10,551 nt of DNA from positions 1 through 10,551 of the forward strand of contig CANRGW010000036.1 in assembly GCA_947630205.1 (NCBI GenBank), in the 5' to 3' direction. This stretch comes from an uncultured Bacilli bacterium. Lineage in GTDB: Bacteria > Bacillota_I > Bacilli_A > RF39 > UBA660. Positions within the stretch are counted from its first letter, which is position 1, and each line of letters begins with the position of its first letter. Shown one piece after another: positions 1 to 5,991 of this stretch. Position numbers and translations under genes: made by a program. The notes under the pieces are model-generated. The model worked only from the letters and a program-made list of their open reading frames with translations. It searched no databases and had not been told where the DNA came from.

Positions 1-68
1 GGGATGAGAGAATCGAACTCCCATCTAAGGTTTTGGAGACCCCTATTTTACCATTAAACTAATCCCCT
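1..68 (-). tRNA. tRNA-Trp (anticodon CCA), cut by the window edge
   Basis: Read on the - strand, the gene starts at base 68 (AGGGGAT acceptor arm). The anticodon loop is CTCCAAA, giving anticodon CCA for tryptophan. The T arm GGGAG-TTCGATT-CTCTC folds well, with one G-T pair, and ATCCC of the 3' acceptor strand pairs back to the start. Base 1 of the window corresponds to about tRNA position 70, so the last acceptor bases, the discriminator and CCA lie outside. The AGGGG start and the CTCCAAA loop are typical of bacterial tRNA-Trp. A CCA anticodon reads only UGG, which matters for deciding the genetic code here. Confidence 0.93.
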
Positions 69-79
69 AAAACAATTTT

Positions 80-108
80 AGTTTAACATTATTTATATTA
101 CTTGTCAA
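80..108 (-). promoter_or_regulatory. Promoter of tRNA-Trp
   Basis: On the - strand a perfect -35 TTGACA (bases 108-103) is followed by exactly 17 bases and a -10 TAAACT (85-80). Transcription would start near base 73, only a few bases before the mature tRNA end at 68. Its -35 overlaps the -35 of the divergent promoter on the + strand. Confidence 0.7.
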
Positions 109-130
109 TTAATATTTTTTCTTATATAAT
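102..130 (+). promoter_or_regulatory. Sigma-A type promoter of the Lys-rich protein/sufB operon
   Basis: A -35 TTGTCA (102-107) and a perfect -10 TATAAT (125-130) are separated by 17 bases. The predicted start near 137 leaves a leader of about 18 bases carrying the ribosome site GGGAGTG (141-147), seven bases before the ATG at 155. Confidence 0.75.
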
Positions 131-154
131 ATACGTTGTTGGGAGTGATAATAT

Positions 155-1270
155 ATGGCTAATACAAAGAAAAATATTCAAACAGAGTTAAAGAAAAGTG
201 GCATAACTAAGCCTAATAATTCTAAAAAAAATGTCAATAGTAAAAAAACTACTAATAAGAAACCCAATAATAATCAAATTAACAAAAACACTCCTAAGAA
301 TAAAAATTTAAATAATAAAAAAAATTCTAATTCAAAAAATTCAAATGCTAAAAAAGTAACTTCTAATCAAAATAATAAAAATAGTCAAACTAACAAAAAC
401 AATCAAACCAATAAAAATAATAATGCCAATACACCTAAAAAAAGAAAAAGTAATTACAACAAAGTTCGTGAAAAAGTAATAAATGATACGAAAAAAGAAC
501 AATTAGAGACTATAAAAAAACAAGAAACAAAAAAGAAAAAGCAAGAATTAAAAAGAGAAAAAGAACTTAAATTAGAAGAAGAAAAGAAAAAGAAAGTTAG
601 AAATTTTTTAAAAAAACTAAAACTGATTTTTTTAAGTTTATTAATTAAATTTAGAAATATTGTTGTAAAAATCTTTAAAGTTCTTAAAATGCTAGTTATT
701 AAGATTAAAGATTTCTTTAAGAACACTTTTAATCGTCTGAAAGAAAGAATAAGAATAAAAAGAATATCTCGTGGTGATAAGAAAAAAGAGAAAAAATTAT
801 TAAAACAGGATAGGAAGAAAAGAAAAGAAGAAAAACAGAAGTTAAAGGCAATAAAAGAAAAGCAGAAAGAAGAAAAAAAGGCTCAAAAATTAGCAATTAA
901 AGAAGGTAATGTTTTAGAAGCAAAAGATGAAGATGCAATAATTTTAAAGAGTTTAACAGGAAGATTATTACCAACTTCTAAAAGCAAAAGTGATAAGAAA
1001 AGACGGAAAACTATTTATTTAAAAGAGGCTTTAATATTTACGATTATTTTAACGTCTCTTGATGTTATTTGTTTTTATAATACATCTTATTTAGATATTT
1101 TAGCTATTTTTGATAATGCTCTTTGGAATTTATATGCAACACTTGGTTTTACATTGTTATTTTTGTTAGTAGGTTCTTTCTTTATTGATTTATTTGTAAC
1201 GGAACTTATTTTAAAAATTAAAAGAAGAAAAAATAAGAAACAAAAAAGTAAAAAGAAACAAGGTGATTAA
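155..1270 (+). CDS. Lys/Asn-rich membrane protein of unknown function
   Basis: I do not recognise this 371-residue protein. Residues 1 to about 100 are low-complexity Lys/Asn/Thr/Ser sequence, including the exact tandem hexapeptide QTNKNN. Residues about 105-150 are a Lys/Glu-rich, probably coiled-coil stretch. Residues about 148-196 alternate hydrophobic and basic residues and look like an amphipathic or membrane-surface helix. A second Lys/Glu-rich stretch follows at about 205-255. Near the C-terminus are two likely membrane helices (about 291-316 and 326-355), then a basic tail. By the positive-inside rule the long basic N-terminal part and the basic tail would both be cytoplasmic, where they could bind RNA, DNA or acidic lipid; this is inference. 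The start is supported by GGGAGTG seven bases upstream and by the promoter at 102-130. The gene overlaps sufB by 8 bases, so the two are probably translated together. Part of the Lys/Asn bias simply reflects the low GC content. Confidence 0.8.
   Translation: MANTKKNIQTELKKSGITKPNNSKKNVNSKKTTNKKPNNNQINKNTPKNKNLNNKKNSNSKNSNAKKVTSNQNNKNSQTNKNNQTNKNNNANTPKKRKSNYNKVREKVINDTKKEQLETIKKQETKKKKQELKREKELKLEEEKKKKVRNFLKKLKLIFLSLLIKFRNIVVKIFKVLKMLVIKIKDFFKNTFNRLKERIRIKRISRGDKKKEKKLLKQDRKKRKEEKQKLKAIKEKQKEEKKAQKLAIKEGNVLEAKDEDAIILKSLTGRLLPTSKSKSDKKRRKTIYLKEALIFTIILTSLDVICFYNTSYLDILAIFDNALWNLYATLGFTLLFLLVGSFFIDLFVTELILKIKRRKNKKQKSKKKQGD
386..421 (+). repeat. Tandem 18-bp repeat, two units, inside the Lys/Asn-rich gene
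   Basis: Units at 386-403 and 404-421 match at 15 of 18 bases, and all differences are silent, so both encode the hexapeptide QTNKNN exactly. This suggests local duplication in the low-complexity N-terminal region with selection, or little time, keeping the peptide the same. Confidence 0.6.
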
Positions 1271-2579
1271 AATAGAAATTGTAGGATTAAACTTAGATAA
1301 TATAAAGAAAATATCTGAGTTAAAAGGAGAAAGTGCGTATTTTTTAAATTATCGACTTCAAAGTTATGAAAAGTTTTTGAAATTAAAGGATCCGGATTTT
1401 GGTCCTAAATATGAAATAGATTATGACAAGGTAATATATTATAAAAGTGTACAAGATGAAATGGTTGATGACTGGGGAAAAGTTTCTTGTAAAATACGAG
1501 ATGAGTTTAAACCTTTAGGAGTTATTGAAAGTGCTCCTAAATTGGATGGTATGGGTATTCAGTATGAAAGTGAAGTAATATATCATAATATGTTAAAAGA
1601 ATTAGAAGATAAAAAGGTTATTTTTACTTCAATAGATGATGCTATAAAAAGATATCCAGATTTAGTTAAAAAGTATTTTGGAAAGTTAGTACCAAATGGT
1701 GATAATAAATTTGCGGCTTTAAATTCATGTGTTTTTTCGGGAGGTAGTTTTATTTATGTTCCTGAAAATACTAAATTAGATAGACCACTTCAAAGTTATT
1801 TTAGAATTAATAGTCCGAAAATGGGTCAATTTGAAAGAACTTTAATTATTGTTTCAGATAATAGTAGTTTACATTATATAGAAGGGTGTACTGCTCCAAC
1901 TTATAGTTCATCTAGTTTACATGCGGCTGTTGTTGAAATTTTTGTTGGAAAAAATAGTAAATGTCGTTATTCCACAGTTCAGAATTGGGCAACTAATGTT
2001 AATAATTTAGTAACTAAAAGGGCTATGGTTATGGAAAATGGGGTTATGGAATGGATTGATGGTAATATTGGAAGTTTAAATACGATGAAATATCCGGCTT
2101 GTATTTTAAAAGGGGATAATGCAAGTGGTACTTGTATTACTGTAAGTTTAGCATCTACTAATCAATTTCAAGATACAGGAAGTAGAATGATACATATTGG
2201 TAAAAATACGAAAAGTAAAATAATTTCTAAAAGTATAGCCCTTAATGGTGGTAATGCTACTTATCGGGGAAAAATTGCAATTAATAAAAGTGCAACTAAT
2301 TCAGAAGCAAGTTTAAAATGTGATACTTTAATATTAGACTCAAAAAGTAAAAGTGATACTTATCCGGTTAACATTAATAATAATTCTAGTAGTAATATTT
2401 ATCATGAAGCAACAGTTTCTAAAATAAGTGAAGAAAATCTTTTATATTTAATGAGTAGGGGAATTAGTTATGAAAAGGCTATGGAATTAATTATATTAGG
2501 TTTTATTGATAAGTTTAAAGAAGAGTTGCCAGTTGAATATGCTGTTGAGTTAAATAGATTAATTAAACAAGTATTGTGA
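1263..2579 (+). CDS. sufB: Fe-S cluster assembly scaffold protein SufB
   Basis: SufB is the scaffold subunit of the SUF machine, on which iron-sulfur clusters are built in the cytosol, normally as SufBC2D with sulfur from SufS/SufU. The 438-residue product is full length for the Bacillus-type family. It shows QYESEVVYHNM-like, NDNKFAALNS-like, GGSFIYVP, PLQSYFRIN, MGQFERTLII, EGCTAP, EWIDGNIGS and YHEATVSKI blocks in family order. By my reading Cys209 (GCTAP), Cys353 (KCDTL), His381 and Glu382 (YHEAT) line up with the functional Cys254, Cys405, His433 and Glu434 of E. coli SufB. The start is a GTG overlapping the previous gene by 8 bases; no clear ribosome site precedes it, so translation is probably coupled. 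No sufC, sufD, sufS or sufU lies in the window, although in Bacilli sufB usually ends a sufCDSUB operon. The stop is TGA, the only one in the window. Confidence 0.95.
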   Translation: MIKIEIVGLNLDNIKKISELKGESAYFLNYRLQSYEKFLKLKDPDFGPKYEIDYDKVIYYKSVQDEMVDDWGKVSCKIRDEFKPLGVIESAPKLDGMGIQYESEVIYHNMLKELEDKKVIFTSIDDAIKRYPDLVKKYFGKLVPNGDNKFAALNSCVFSGGSFIYVPENTKLDRPLQSYFRINSPKMGQFERTLIIVSDNSSLHYIEGCTAPTYSSSSLHAAVVEIFVGKNSKCRYSTVQNWATNVNNLVTKRAMVMENGVMEWIDGNIGSLNTMKYPACILKGDNASGTCITVSLASTNQFQDTGSRMIHIGKNTKSKIISKSIALNGGNATYRGKIAINKSATNSEASLKCDTLILDSKSKSDTYPVNINNNSSSNIYHEATVSKISEENLLYLMSRGISYEKAMELIILGFIDKFKEELPVEYAVELNRLIKQVL

Positions 2580-2601
2580 TGTAAAATTATGTAAAATTTT
2601 T

Positions 2602-2636
2602 AATCTTTGAAATTAAAGTTTTCAAGGATTTTTTTT
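2602..2636 (+). terminator. Intrinsic terminator after sufB
   Basis: An 11-bp stem (2602-2612 with 2620-2630, one G-T pair) and a 7-base loop are followed directly by a run of six T. It sits 23 bases after the sufB TGA and closes the operon. Confidence 0.9.
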
Positions 2637-2725
2637 CTTAATAAAAGAAAAAGTCTTAAACAAATTTTTTTAATTATTTTAATTATCTTTTAGAAATATT
2701 TATTTTCCTAGGGCATTTTATCTTT
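2637..2725. other. AT-rich spacer without recognised content
   Basis: Between the sufB terminator and the ssb promoter I see only A/T-rich sequence with short TTAATTAT-like repeats and one CCTAGG palindrome. There is no credible gene, RNA or further hairpin. Confidence 0.5.
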
Positions 2726-2754
2726 TTGCAATTTTAAGTTATCTTCGCTATAGT
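2726..2754 (+). promoter_or_regulatory. Promoter of the ssb gene
   Basis: A -35-like TTGCAA (2726-2731), a 17-base spacer and a -10-like TATAGT (2749-2754) lie just before ssb. The predicted start near 2761 leaves a very short leader that begins almost at the ribosome site AAAGGAGG (2762-2769). Confidence 0.55.
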
Positions 2755-2774
2755 GGATTTGAAAGGAGGTTTTA

Positions 2775-3131
2775 ATGATTAATATGGTAATGTTAGTTGG
2801 TAGATTAGTCAAAAATCCTGAAATAATAGAAAGAGAAAATGGTAAGAAAGTATCTCGGGTTACTTTAGCTGTCAATCGAAGATTTAAGGGAACTGATGGC
2901 AATTATCATACTGATTTTATTGATTGTGTTTTATGGGATAATTTTGCTCAAAATGTCAATGAATATTGTTCTAAAGGTGATTTAATTGGCGTTCGTGGAC
3001 GTATTCAAGTTGAATTTTATGAAAAAGATGGAATTAAGAGAAAATTAACAGATGTAATAGCAGAAAATATAACTTTTTTGTCAACTATGAAAAGCAAAGA
3101 ACAAATTAGAGAAATAGTATCAGAAAGTTAA
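2775..3131 (+). CDS. ssb: Single-stranded DNA-binding protein, short form without acidic tip
   Basis: The 118-residue product is an OB-fold SSB that binds single-stranded DNA during replication, repair or recombination. The N-terminus MINMVMLVGRLVKNPE, the FIDCVLWDNFAQNV block and KGDLIGVRGRIQ are classic family sequence and fill residues 1 to about 100. The long flexible linker and the acidic DDDIPF-like tip that recruits partner proteins are missing; it ends STMKSKEQIREIVSES. In length and missing tip it resembles B. subtilis SsbB, the competence-associated paralog, more than the housekeeping SsbA. It is also not flanked by rpsF and rpsR, the usual housekeeping context. The first ATG is chosen because AGGAGG lies 5 bases upstream; the later in-frame ATG at 2784 is too far away. 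No terminator separates it from the Xre gene. I cannot tell from this window whether it is the only SSB of the genome. Confidence 0.92.
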   Translation: MINMVMLVGRLVKNPEIIERENGKKVSRVTLAVNRRFKGTDGNYHTDFIDCVLWDNFAQNVNEYCSKGDLIGVRGRIQVEFYEKDGIKRKLTDVIAENITFLSTMKSKEQIREIVSES

Positions 3132-3145
3132 TACTAAAAAAATTC

Positions 3146-3174
3146 TTTACTATTTTGCATATATCGTCTACAAT
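3146..3174 (+). promoter_or_regulatory. Probable promoter of the Xre regulator gene with possible operator
   Basis: TTTACT (3146-3151), 17 bases, then TACAAT (3169-3174) form a reasonable sigma-A promoter. An imperfect inverted repeat (ACTATTTT at 3149-3156 and AATATAGT at 3172-3179, 7 of 8 positions matching) covers both boxes and could be an operator for self-repression. The AT-rich background makes the repeat weak evidence. Confidence 0.45.
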
Positions 3175-3195
3175 ATAGTATGGAGTAGTGATGTT

Positions 3196-3540
3196 ATGAC
3201 TTTTGGGGAAAAATTAAAATTATTAAGGTATGAAAAAGGATTGACACAGGATGATTTAGGATATATTTTGAATGTAACAAAATCTTGTATATCTTGTTAT
3301 GAAAATGGTTCGAGACAACCATCGGTTGATGTTTTAATTTCTTTATCAATTTATTTTAAAGTAAGTATTGATTTTTTAGTTGGACTTGAACCTTATAGTT
3401 CTGTAGAAAAAAGGGAAGAGAGAATTATTAAAACGGATGTGTTGTTAATTAATGAATTAAAAAATAATCCTGTTGTTTATAAAAAAATAGTTGATTCTAT
3501 TCCCCAATCTATTTCTCAAATATGTAATTTATTTAAATAA
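3196..3540 (+). CDS. Xre-family helix-turn-helix transcriptional regulator
   Basis: This 114-residue protein has an N-terminal Cro/C1-type HTH domain at about residues 4-60: EKLKLLRYEKGLTQDDLGYI, then SCISCYENGSRQPSVDVL, then LSIYFKVSIDFLVG. This is the typical single-domain layout of Xre repressors. The remaining 50 or so residues have no domain I recognise and may serve in dimerisation. GGAG (3182-3185) lies 10 bases before the ATG. The gene follows ssb by 64 bases with its own likely promoter and is closed by a terminator. Its target is unknown; self-regulation or control of the neighbouring ssb is possible but not shown. A Xre gene beside a short SSB is also common in prophage remnants, but no integrase or other phage gene is present here. 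Confidence 0.9.
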   Translation: MTFGEKLKLLRYEKGLTQDDLGYILNVTKSCISCYENGSRQPSVDVLISLSIYFKVSIDFLVGLEPYSSVEKREERIIKTDVLLINELKNNPVVYKKIVDSIPQSISQICNLFK

Positions 3541-3543
3541 TTT

Positions 3544-3573
3544 TAAGGAGTTTTTTGACTCCTTATTATTTTG
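3544..3573 (+). terminator. Intrinsic terminator after the Xre gene
   Basis: An 8-bp perfect stem (TAAGGAGT at 3544-3551 with ACTCCTTA at 3558-3565) with a 6-base loop is followed by a T-rich tract. It begins 4 bases after the Xre stop codon. Confidence 0.85.
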
Positions 3574-3609
3574 TCGAACGATAAATTCATAAAAAAAAGC
3601 GAAATTAAA

Positions 3610-3638
3610 TTGACAATGGTTTTAAGTTTTGGTATTAT
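3610..3638 (+). promoter_or_regulatory. Promoter of tRNA-Ser
   Basis: A perfect -35 TTGACA (3610-3615), 17 bases and a -10 TATTAT (3633-3638) stand just before the tRNA. The predicted start near 3645 gives a leader of only about 9 bases. Confidence 0.8.
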
Positions 3639-3653
3639 AAATATGTTCACTTT

Positions 3654-3746
3654 GGAGTAGTACTCAAGAGGCTCAAGAGGCTCCCCTGCTAAGGGAGTAG
3701 ATCGGATAAAACTGGTGCGAGGGTTCGAATCCCTCCTGCTCCGCCA
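3654..3746 (+). tRNA. tRNA-Ser (anticodon GCT)
   Basis: This is a class II tRNA with a long variable arm. The acceptor arm is GGAGTAG (3654-3660) with CTGCTCC (3736-3742), discriminator G, and CCA encoded at 3744-3746. The anticodon stem CTCCC/GGGAG encloses the loop CTGCTAA, with anticodon GCT at 3688-3690, which reads AGC and AGT serine codons. The T arm is GAGGG-TTCGAAT-CCCTC. The D-arm region holds a perfect 9-bp tandem repeat (CTCAAGAGG at 3663-3671 and 3672-3680); the D stem CTC/GAG still forms using one copy of each side. Confidence 0.96.
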
Positions 3747-3766
3747 ATTTTTTTAATTTTCTGATT

Positions 3767-3797
3767 AAAACTATTATATAATGGTTTTATTTTTTTT
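3767..3797 (+). terminator. AT-rich intrinsic terminator after tRNA-Ser
   Basis: A 9-bp stem (3767-3775 with 3780-3788, one G-T pair) with a 4-base loop is followed by eight T (3790-3797). The stem has only one G-C pair, so it may be weak, but its place 20 bases after the tRNA CCA fits termination. Confidence 0.6.
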
Positions 3798-3807
3798 AAT
3801 TTTATTG

Positions 3808-3813
3808 TATAAT
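3808..3813 (+). promoter_or_regulatory. Likely -10 box of the ackA operon promoter
   Basis: A perfect TATAAT lies 23 bases before the ackA ATG, next to the strong ribosome site AAAAGGAG (3822-3829). The expected -35 region is T-rich without a good TTGACA match. The start of transcription near 3820 is therefore probable but not certain. Confidence 0.4.
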
Positions 3814-3836
3814 TACTAAAGAAAAGGAGAAGTTAT

Positions 3837-5015
3837 ATGAAGATATTATCAGTAAATGCTGGTTCATCATCACTTAAATTTCAAATGTATGAAATGCCAG
3901 CAGAAGAAGTATTAATAAGTGGCGTTTTTGAACGTATTGGAATGGAAGGGAGTTTATATACCATTAAATTAAATGGGGAAAAAATAGAAAAAAAAGTCGA
4001 ATTAAAAGATCATAAGAGAGCTTTTGAACTTTTAGTAGAAGAACTTATCAATAATAAAATAGTAGATAGTTTAGATGATATTGCGGGAATTGGACATAGA
4101 ATTGTTCAAGGTGGTTCATATTTTGATAAATCAGTTGTAGCATCAGAAGAAGTTATTGAAAAAATTAATGAATTATCAACACTTGCACCTCTTCATAATC
4201 CAGCAGCAATAACTGGTATAAGAGCAGCCCAAGCAGTTGTTCCTAATGCTTTACAAACGGTTGTTTTTGATACAGCATTCCATCAAACTATTCCGGAAGA
4301 AAATTATTTATATGCACTTCCTTATGAATGGGCTTCTAAATATCAAATTAGAAGATATGGGGCTCATGGAACAAGTCATAAGTATATAAGTCAAAAAATG
4401 AATGAAATTTTAGACCGTGAAGATACAAAGTTAATTACTTGTCATATTGGAAATGGGGCTAGTATTAGTGCTGTTTTAAATGGAAAATGTATAAATACAT
4501 CTATGGGATTAACCCCAAATGCAGGACTTATAATGGGAACACGTTGTGGTGATATTGATGCAACGATTATTCCTTATATGATGCAACAATTAAATTTATC
4601 TCCAAAAGAAATTGATACTGTAATGAATAAAGAAAGTGGTTTACTTGGTATTAGTGGTGTTTCAAGTGACTCTCGTGATATTGAAGCAGGTATTAAAGAA
4701 GGAAATAAGCGTTGTCTTTTAGCAGAAAAAATGTTTGTTAGAAGAATTGTTGATTATATTGCTAAATATTATGTTGAGTTAGGTGGATGTGATGCCATTG
4801 TCTTTACTGCTGGAATTGGTGAAAATAGTATTTCTGTTCGTAAAGATGTAATGGAGGCTTTGGAAGTTTTAGGTGTAAAACTTGATGATGAAAAAAATAA
4901 TATTCGGGGTAAAGTTCAAAAAATTTCAACAAGCGACTCAGCAATTAAAGTTTATGTAATACCAACTGATGAAGAATTAATGATTGCCCGTGATACTTTT
5001 GAATTAATGAAATAG
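3837..5015 (+). CDS. ackA: Acetate kinase
   Basis: AckA interconverts acetyl phosphate plus ADP with acetate plus ATP. In fermenting bacteria it makes ATP at the end of the acetate branch, normally with phosphotransacetylase (pta), which is not in this window. The 392-residue product has the normal length and all family blocks: NAGSSSLKFQ at the N-terminus, GHRIVQGG (Arg88), LAPLHNPAA, VFDTAFHQTIP (Asp145), RRYGAHGTSHKY (His177), CHIGNGASI, MGLTPNAG with MGTRCGDID (Arg236), FTAGIGENS and IPTDEELMIARD (Glu379/Glu380). These correspond to the catalytic Arg91, Asp148, His180, Arg241 and Glu384 of the Methanosarcina enzyme. The start is set by the strong AAAAGGAG site and the fit of MKILSVNAGS to the family. 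It leads a closely spaced gene set with the next gene 13 bases downstream. Confidence 0.98.
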   Translation: MKILSVNAGSSSLKFQMYEMPAEEVLISGVFERIGMEGSLYTIKLNGEKIEKKVELKDHKRAFELLVEELINNKIVDSLDDIAGIGHRIVQGGSYFDKSVVASEEVIEKINELSTLAPLHNPAAITGIRAAQAVVPNALQTVVFDTAFHQTIPEENYLYALPYEWASKYQIRRYGAHGTSHKYISQKMNEILDREDTKLITCHIGNGASISAVLNGKCINTSMGLTPNAGLIMGTRCGDIDATIIPYMMQQLNLSPKEIDTVMNKESGLLGISGVSSDSRDIEAGIKEGNKRCLLAEKMFVRRIVDYIAKYYVELGGCDAIVFTAGIGENSISVRKDVMEALEVLGVKLDDEKNNIRGKVQKISTSDSAIKVYVIPTDEELMIARDTFELMK

Positions 5016-5028
5016 TTAGGATGATTAT

Positions 5029-5991
5029 ATGTATAGTGATATTTATAAATTAATAGAGGAGTATGATAATATAGTTTTAGCAAGACATGTAGGGGTAGAT
5101 CCTGATGCTATGGCTAGTGTTATGGCCTTACATGATAGTATTTTGCTTACTTTTCCTAAGAAAAAAGTTTATGCTGTAGGAAGTGGAAGTAACCGTTTTT
5201 CTTATTTTGGTAAATTAGATAAGATAGATAAAATAGAAAATGCTTTACTTATTGTTTTAGATACCCCTGATATAAGGAGAATTGATGGTGTAAATCTTGC
5301 TGATTATAAAAAAATTGTTAAAATTGATCATCATCCTTTTGTGGAAAAATATGGAGATATTGAATATATTGATGATAAGGCTAGTTCGGCTTCGGAATTA
5401 GTTTTAGAACTTATAAATGAAACTCAACTATTAATGGATAAAAATATTGCTGGTAAAATATATCTTGGTATTGTAAGTGATACTAATCGTTTTATGTTTA
5501 ATAATTCAACTGGTAAAACTTTTTTAGAAGTTGCTAAAATGGTGCAAGAATATAAATTGGAAATAGATAAATTATATGAACCTTTATATTTAAGACCTTT
5601 AAGTGAAGTTAAATTAGAAGGGTATATTGGTTTAAATTTAGAAGTTACAGAAAATGGTGTTGCTTATATAAGATTAACTAAAGAAATTCTTGATAAATAT
5701 AAAGTCGATGCAGCAAGTCCTGGTAATATGATTAATAATTTTAATTATATAAATGAAGTTTTAGTATGGACCTTTTTTACAGAAGATGTTAAAAATGAAA
5801 ATATTCGTGTTTCGGTTAGGTCAAGAGGACCAGTTATCAATACACTTCTTGTAAATTATAATGGTGGTGGTCATAAGTTTGCAAGTGGGGCTCGGATTAA
5901 AACCATGGAAGAGTCTAATGATATCATTAAAGATTTGGATAAGTTATGTAAAGAATATAAAGAAAGAGGGGAAAATGATGAAAATAAGTAG
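5029..5991 (+). CDS. nrnA: DHH-family phosphoesterase, NrnA-like (nanoRNA/pAp hydrolase)
   Basis: This 320-residue DHH/DHHA1 protein most resembles the bacterial NrnA/MgpA group. Those enzymes degrade 2-5 nt RNA fragments and 3'-phosphoadenosine 5'-phosphate, and some relatives act on the linear product of cyclic di-AMP. The metal-binding motifs are in place: His20, Asp24 and Asp26 (ARHVGVDPDA), Asp78 (VLDTPD), the name-giving Asp100-His101-His102 (KIDHHPF) and Asp151 (IVSDTNRF). The C-terminal DHHA1 substrate-binding motif is GGGHKFASGA, with Gly279 to His282. It lacks the N-terminal membrane and PAS-like parts of GdpP, so it is a stand-alone soluble enzyme. AGGA lies 7 bases before the ATG. 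It starts 13 bases after ackA and its end overlaps engB, so it belongs to that transcript. Substrate choice within the NrnA/DhhP group cannot be read from the sequence. Confidence 0.9.
   Translation: MYSDIYKLIEEYDNIVLARHVGVDPDAMASVMALHDSILLTFPKKKVYAVGSGSNRFSYFGKLDKIDKIENALLIVLDTPDIRRIDGVNLADYKKIVKIDHHPFVEKYGDIEYIDDKASSASELVLELINETQLLMDKNIAGKIYLGIVSDTNRFMFNNSTGKTFLEVAKMVQEYKLEIDKLYEPLYLRPLSEVKLEGYIGLNLEVTENGVAYIRLTKEILDKYKVDAASPGNMINNFNYINEVLVWTFFTEDVKNENIRVSVRSRGPVINTLLVNYNGGGHKFASGARIKTMEESNDIIKDLDKLCKEYKERGENDENK

Noticed and set aside
454..726. A 90-codon open frame on the - strand, rich in Phe, Ser and Leu
   Set aside because: It is the reverse of Lys-rich AAA/AAG codons in the gene at 155-1270; it has no ribosome site and its composition follows directly from that.
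2708..2902. A 64-codon open frame on the - strand over the start of ssb
   Set aside because: It overlaps the ssb promoter, ribosome site and N-terminal coding sequence, and shows no protein signature of its own.
3541..3836. Possible integration site or element end at tRNA-Ser
   Set aside because: There is no integrase, no repeated copy of the tRNA end in the window and no other mobile-element gene.
4092..4115. Gln91 in place of His in the acetate kinase GHRxVHGG motif
   Set aside because: This position also varies in other Bacilli as I recall the family (for example AGG forms), and the catalytic Arg88 is intact, so loss of activity is not implied.
5861..5977. Longer N-terminus for EngB
   Set aside because: The extra residues are out-of-frame translation of the nrnA end; the family N-terminus and the ribosome site fit the ATG at 5978.
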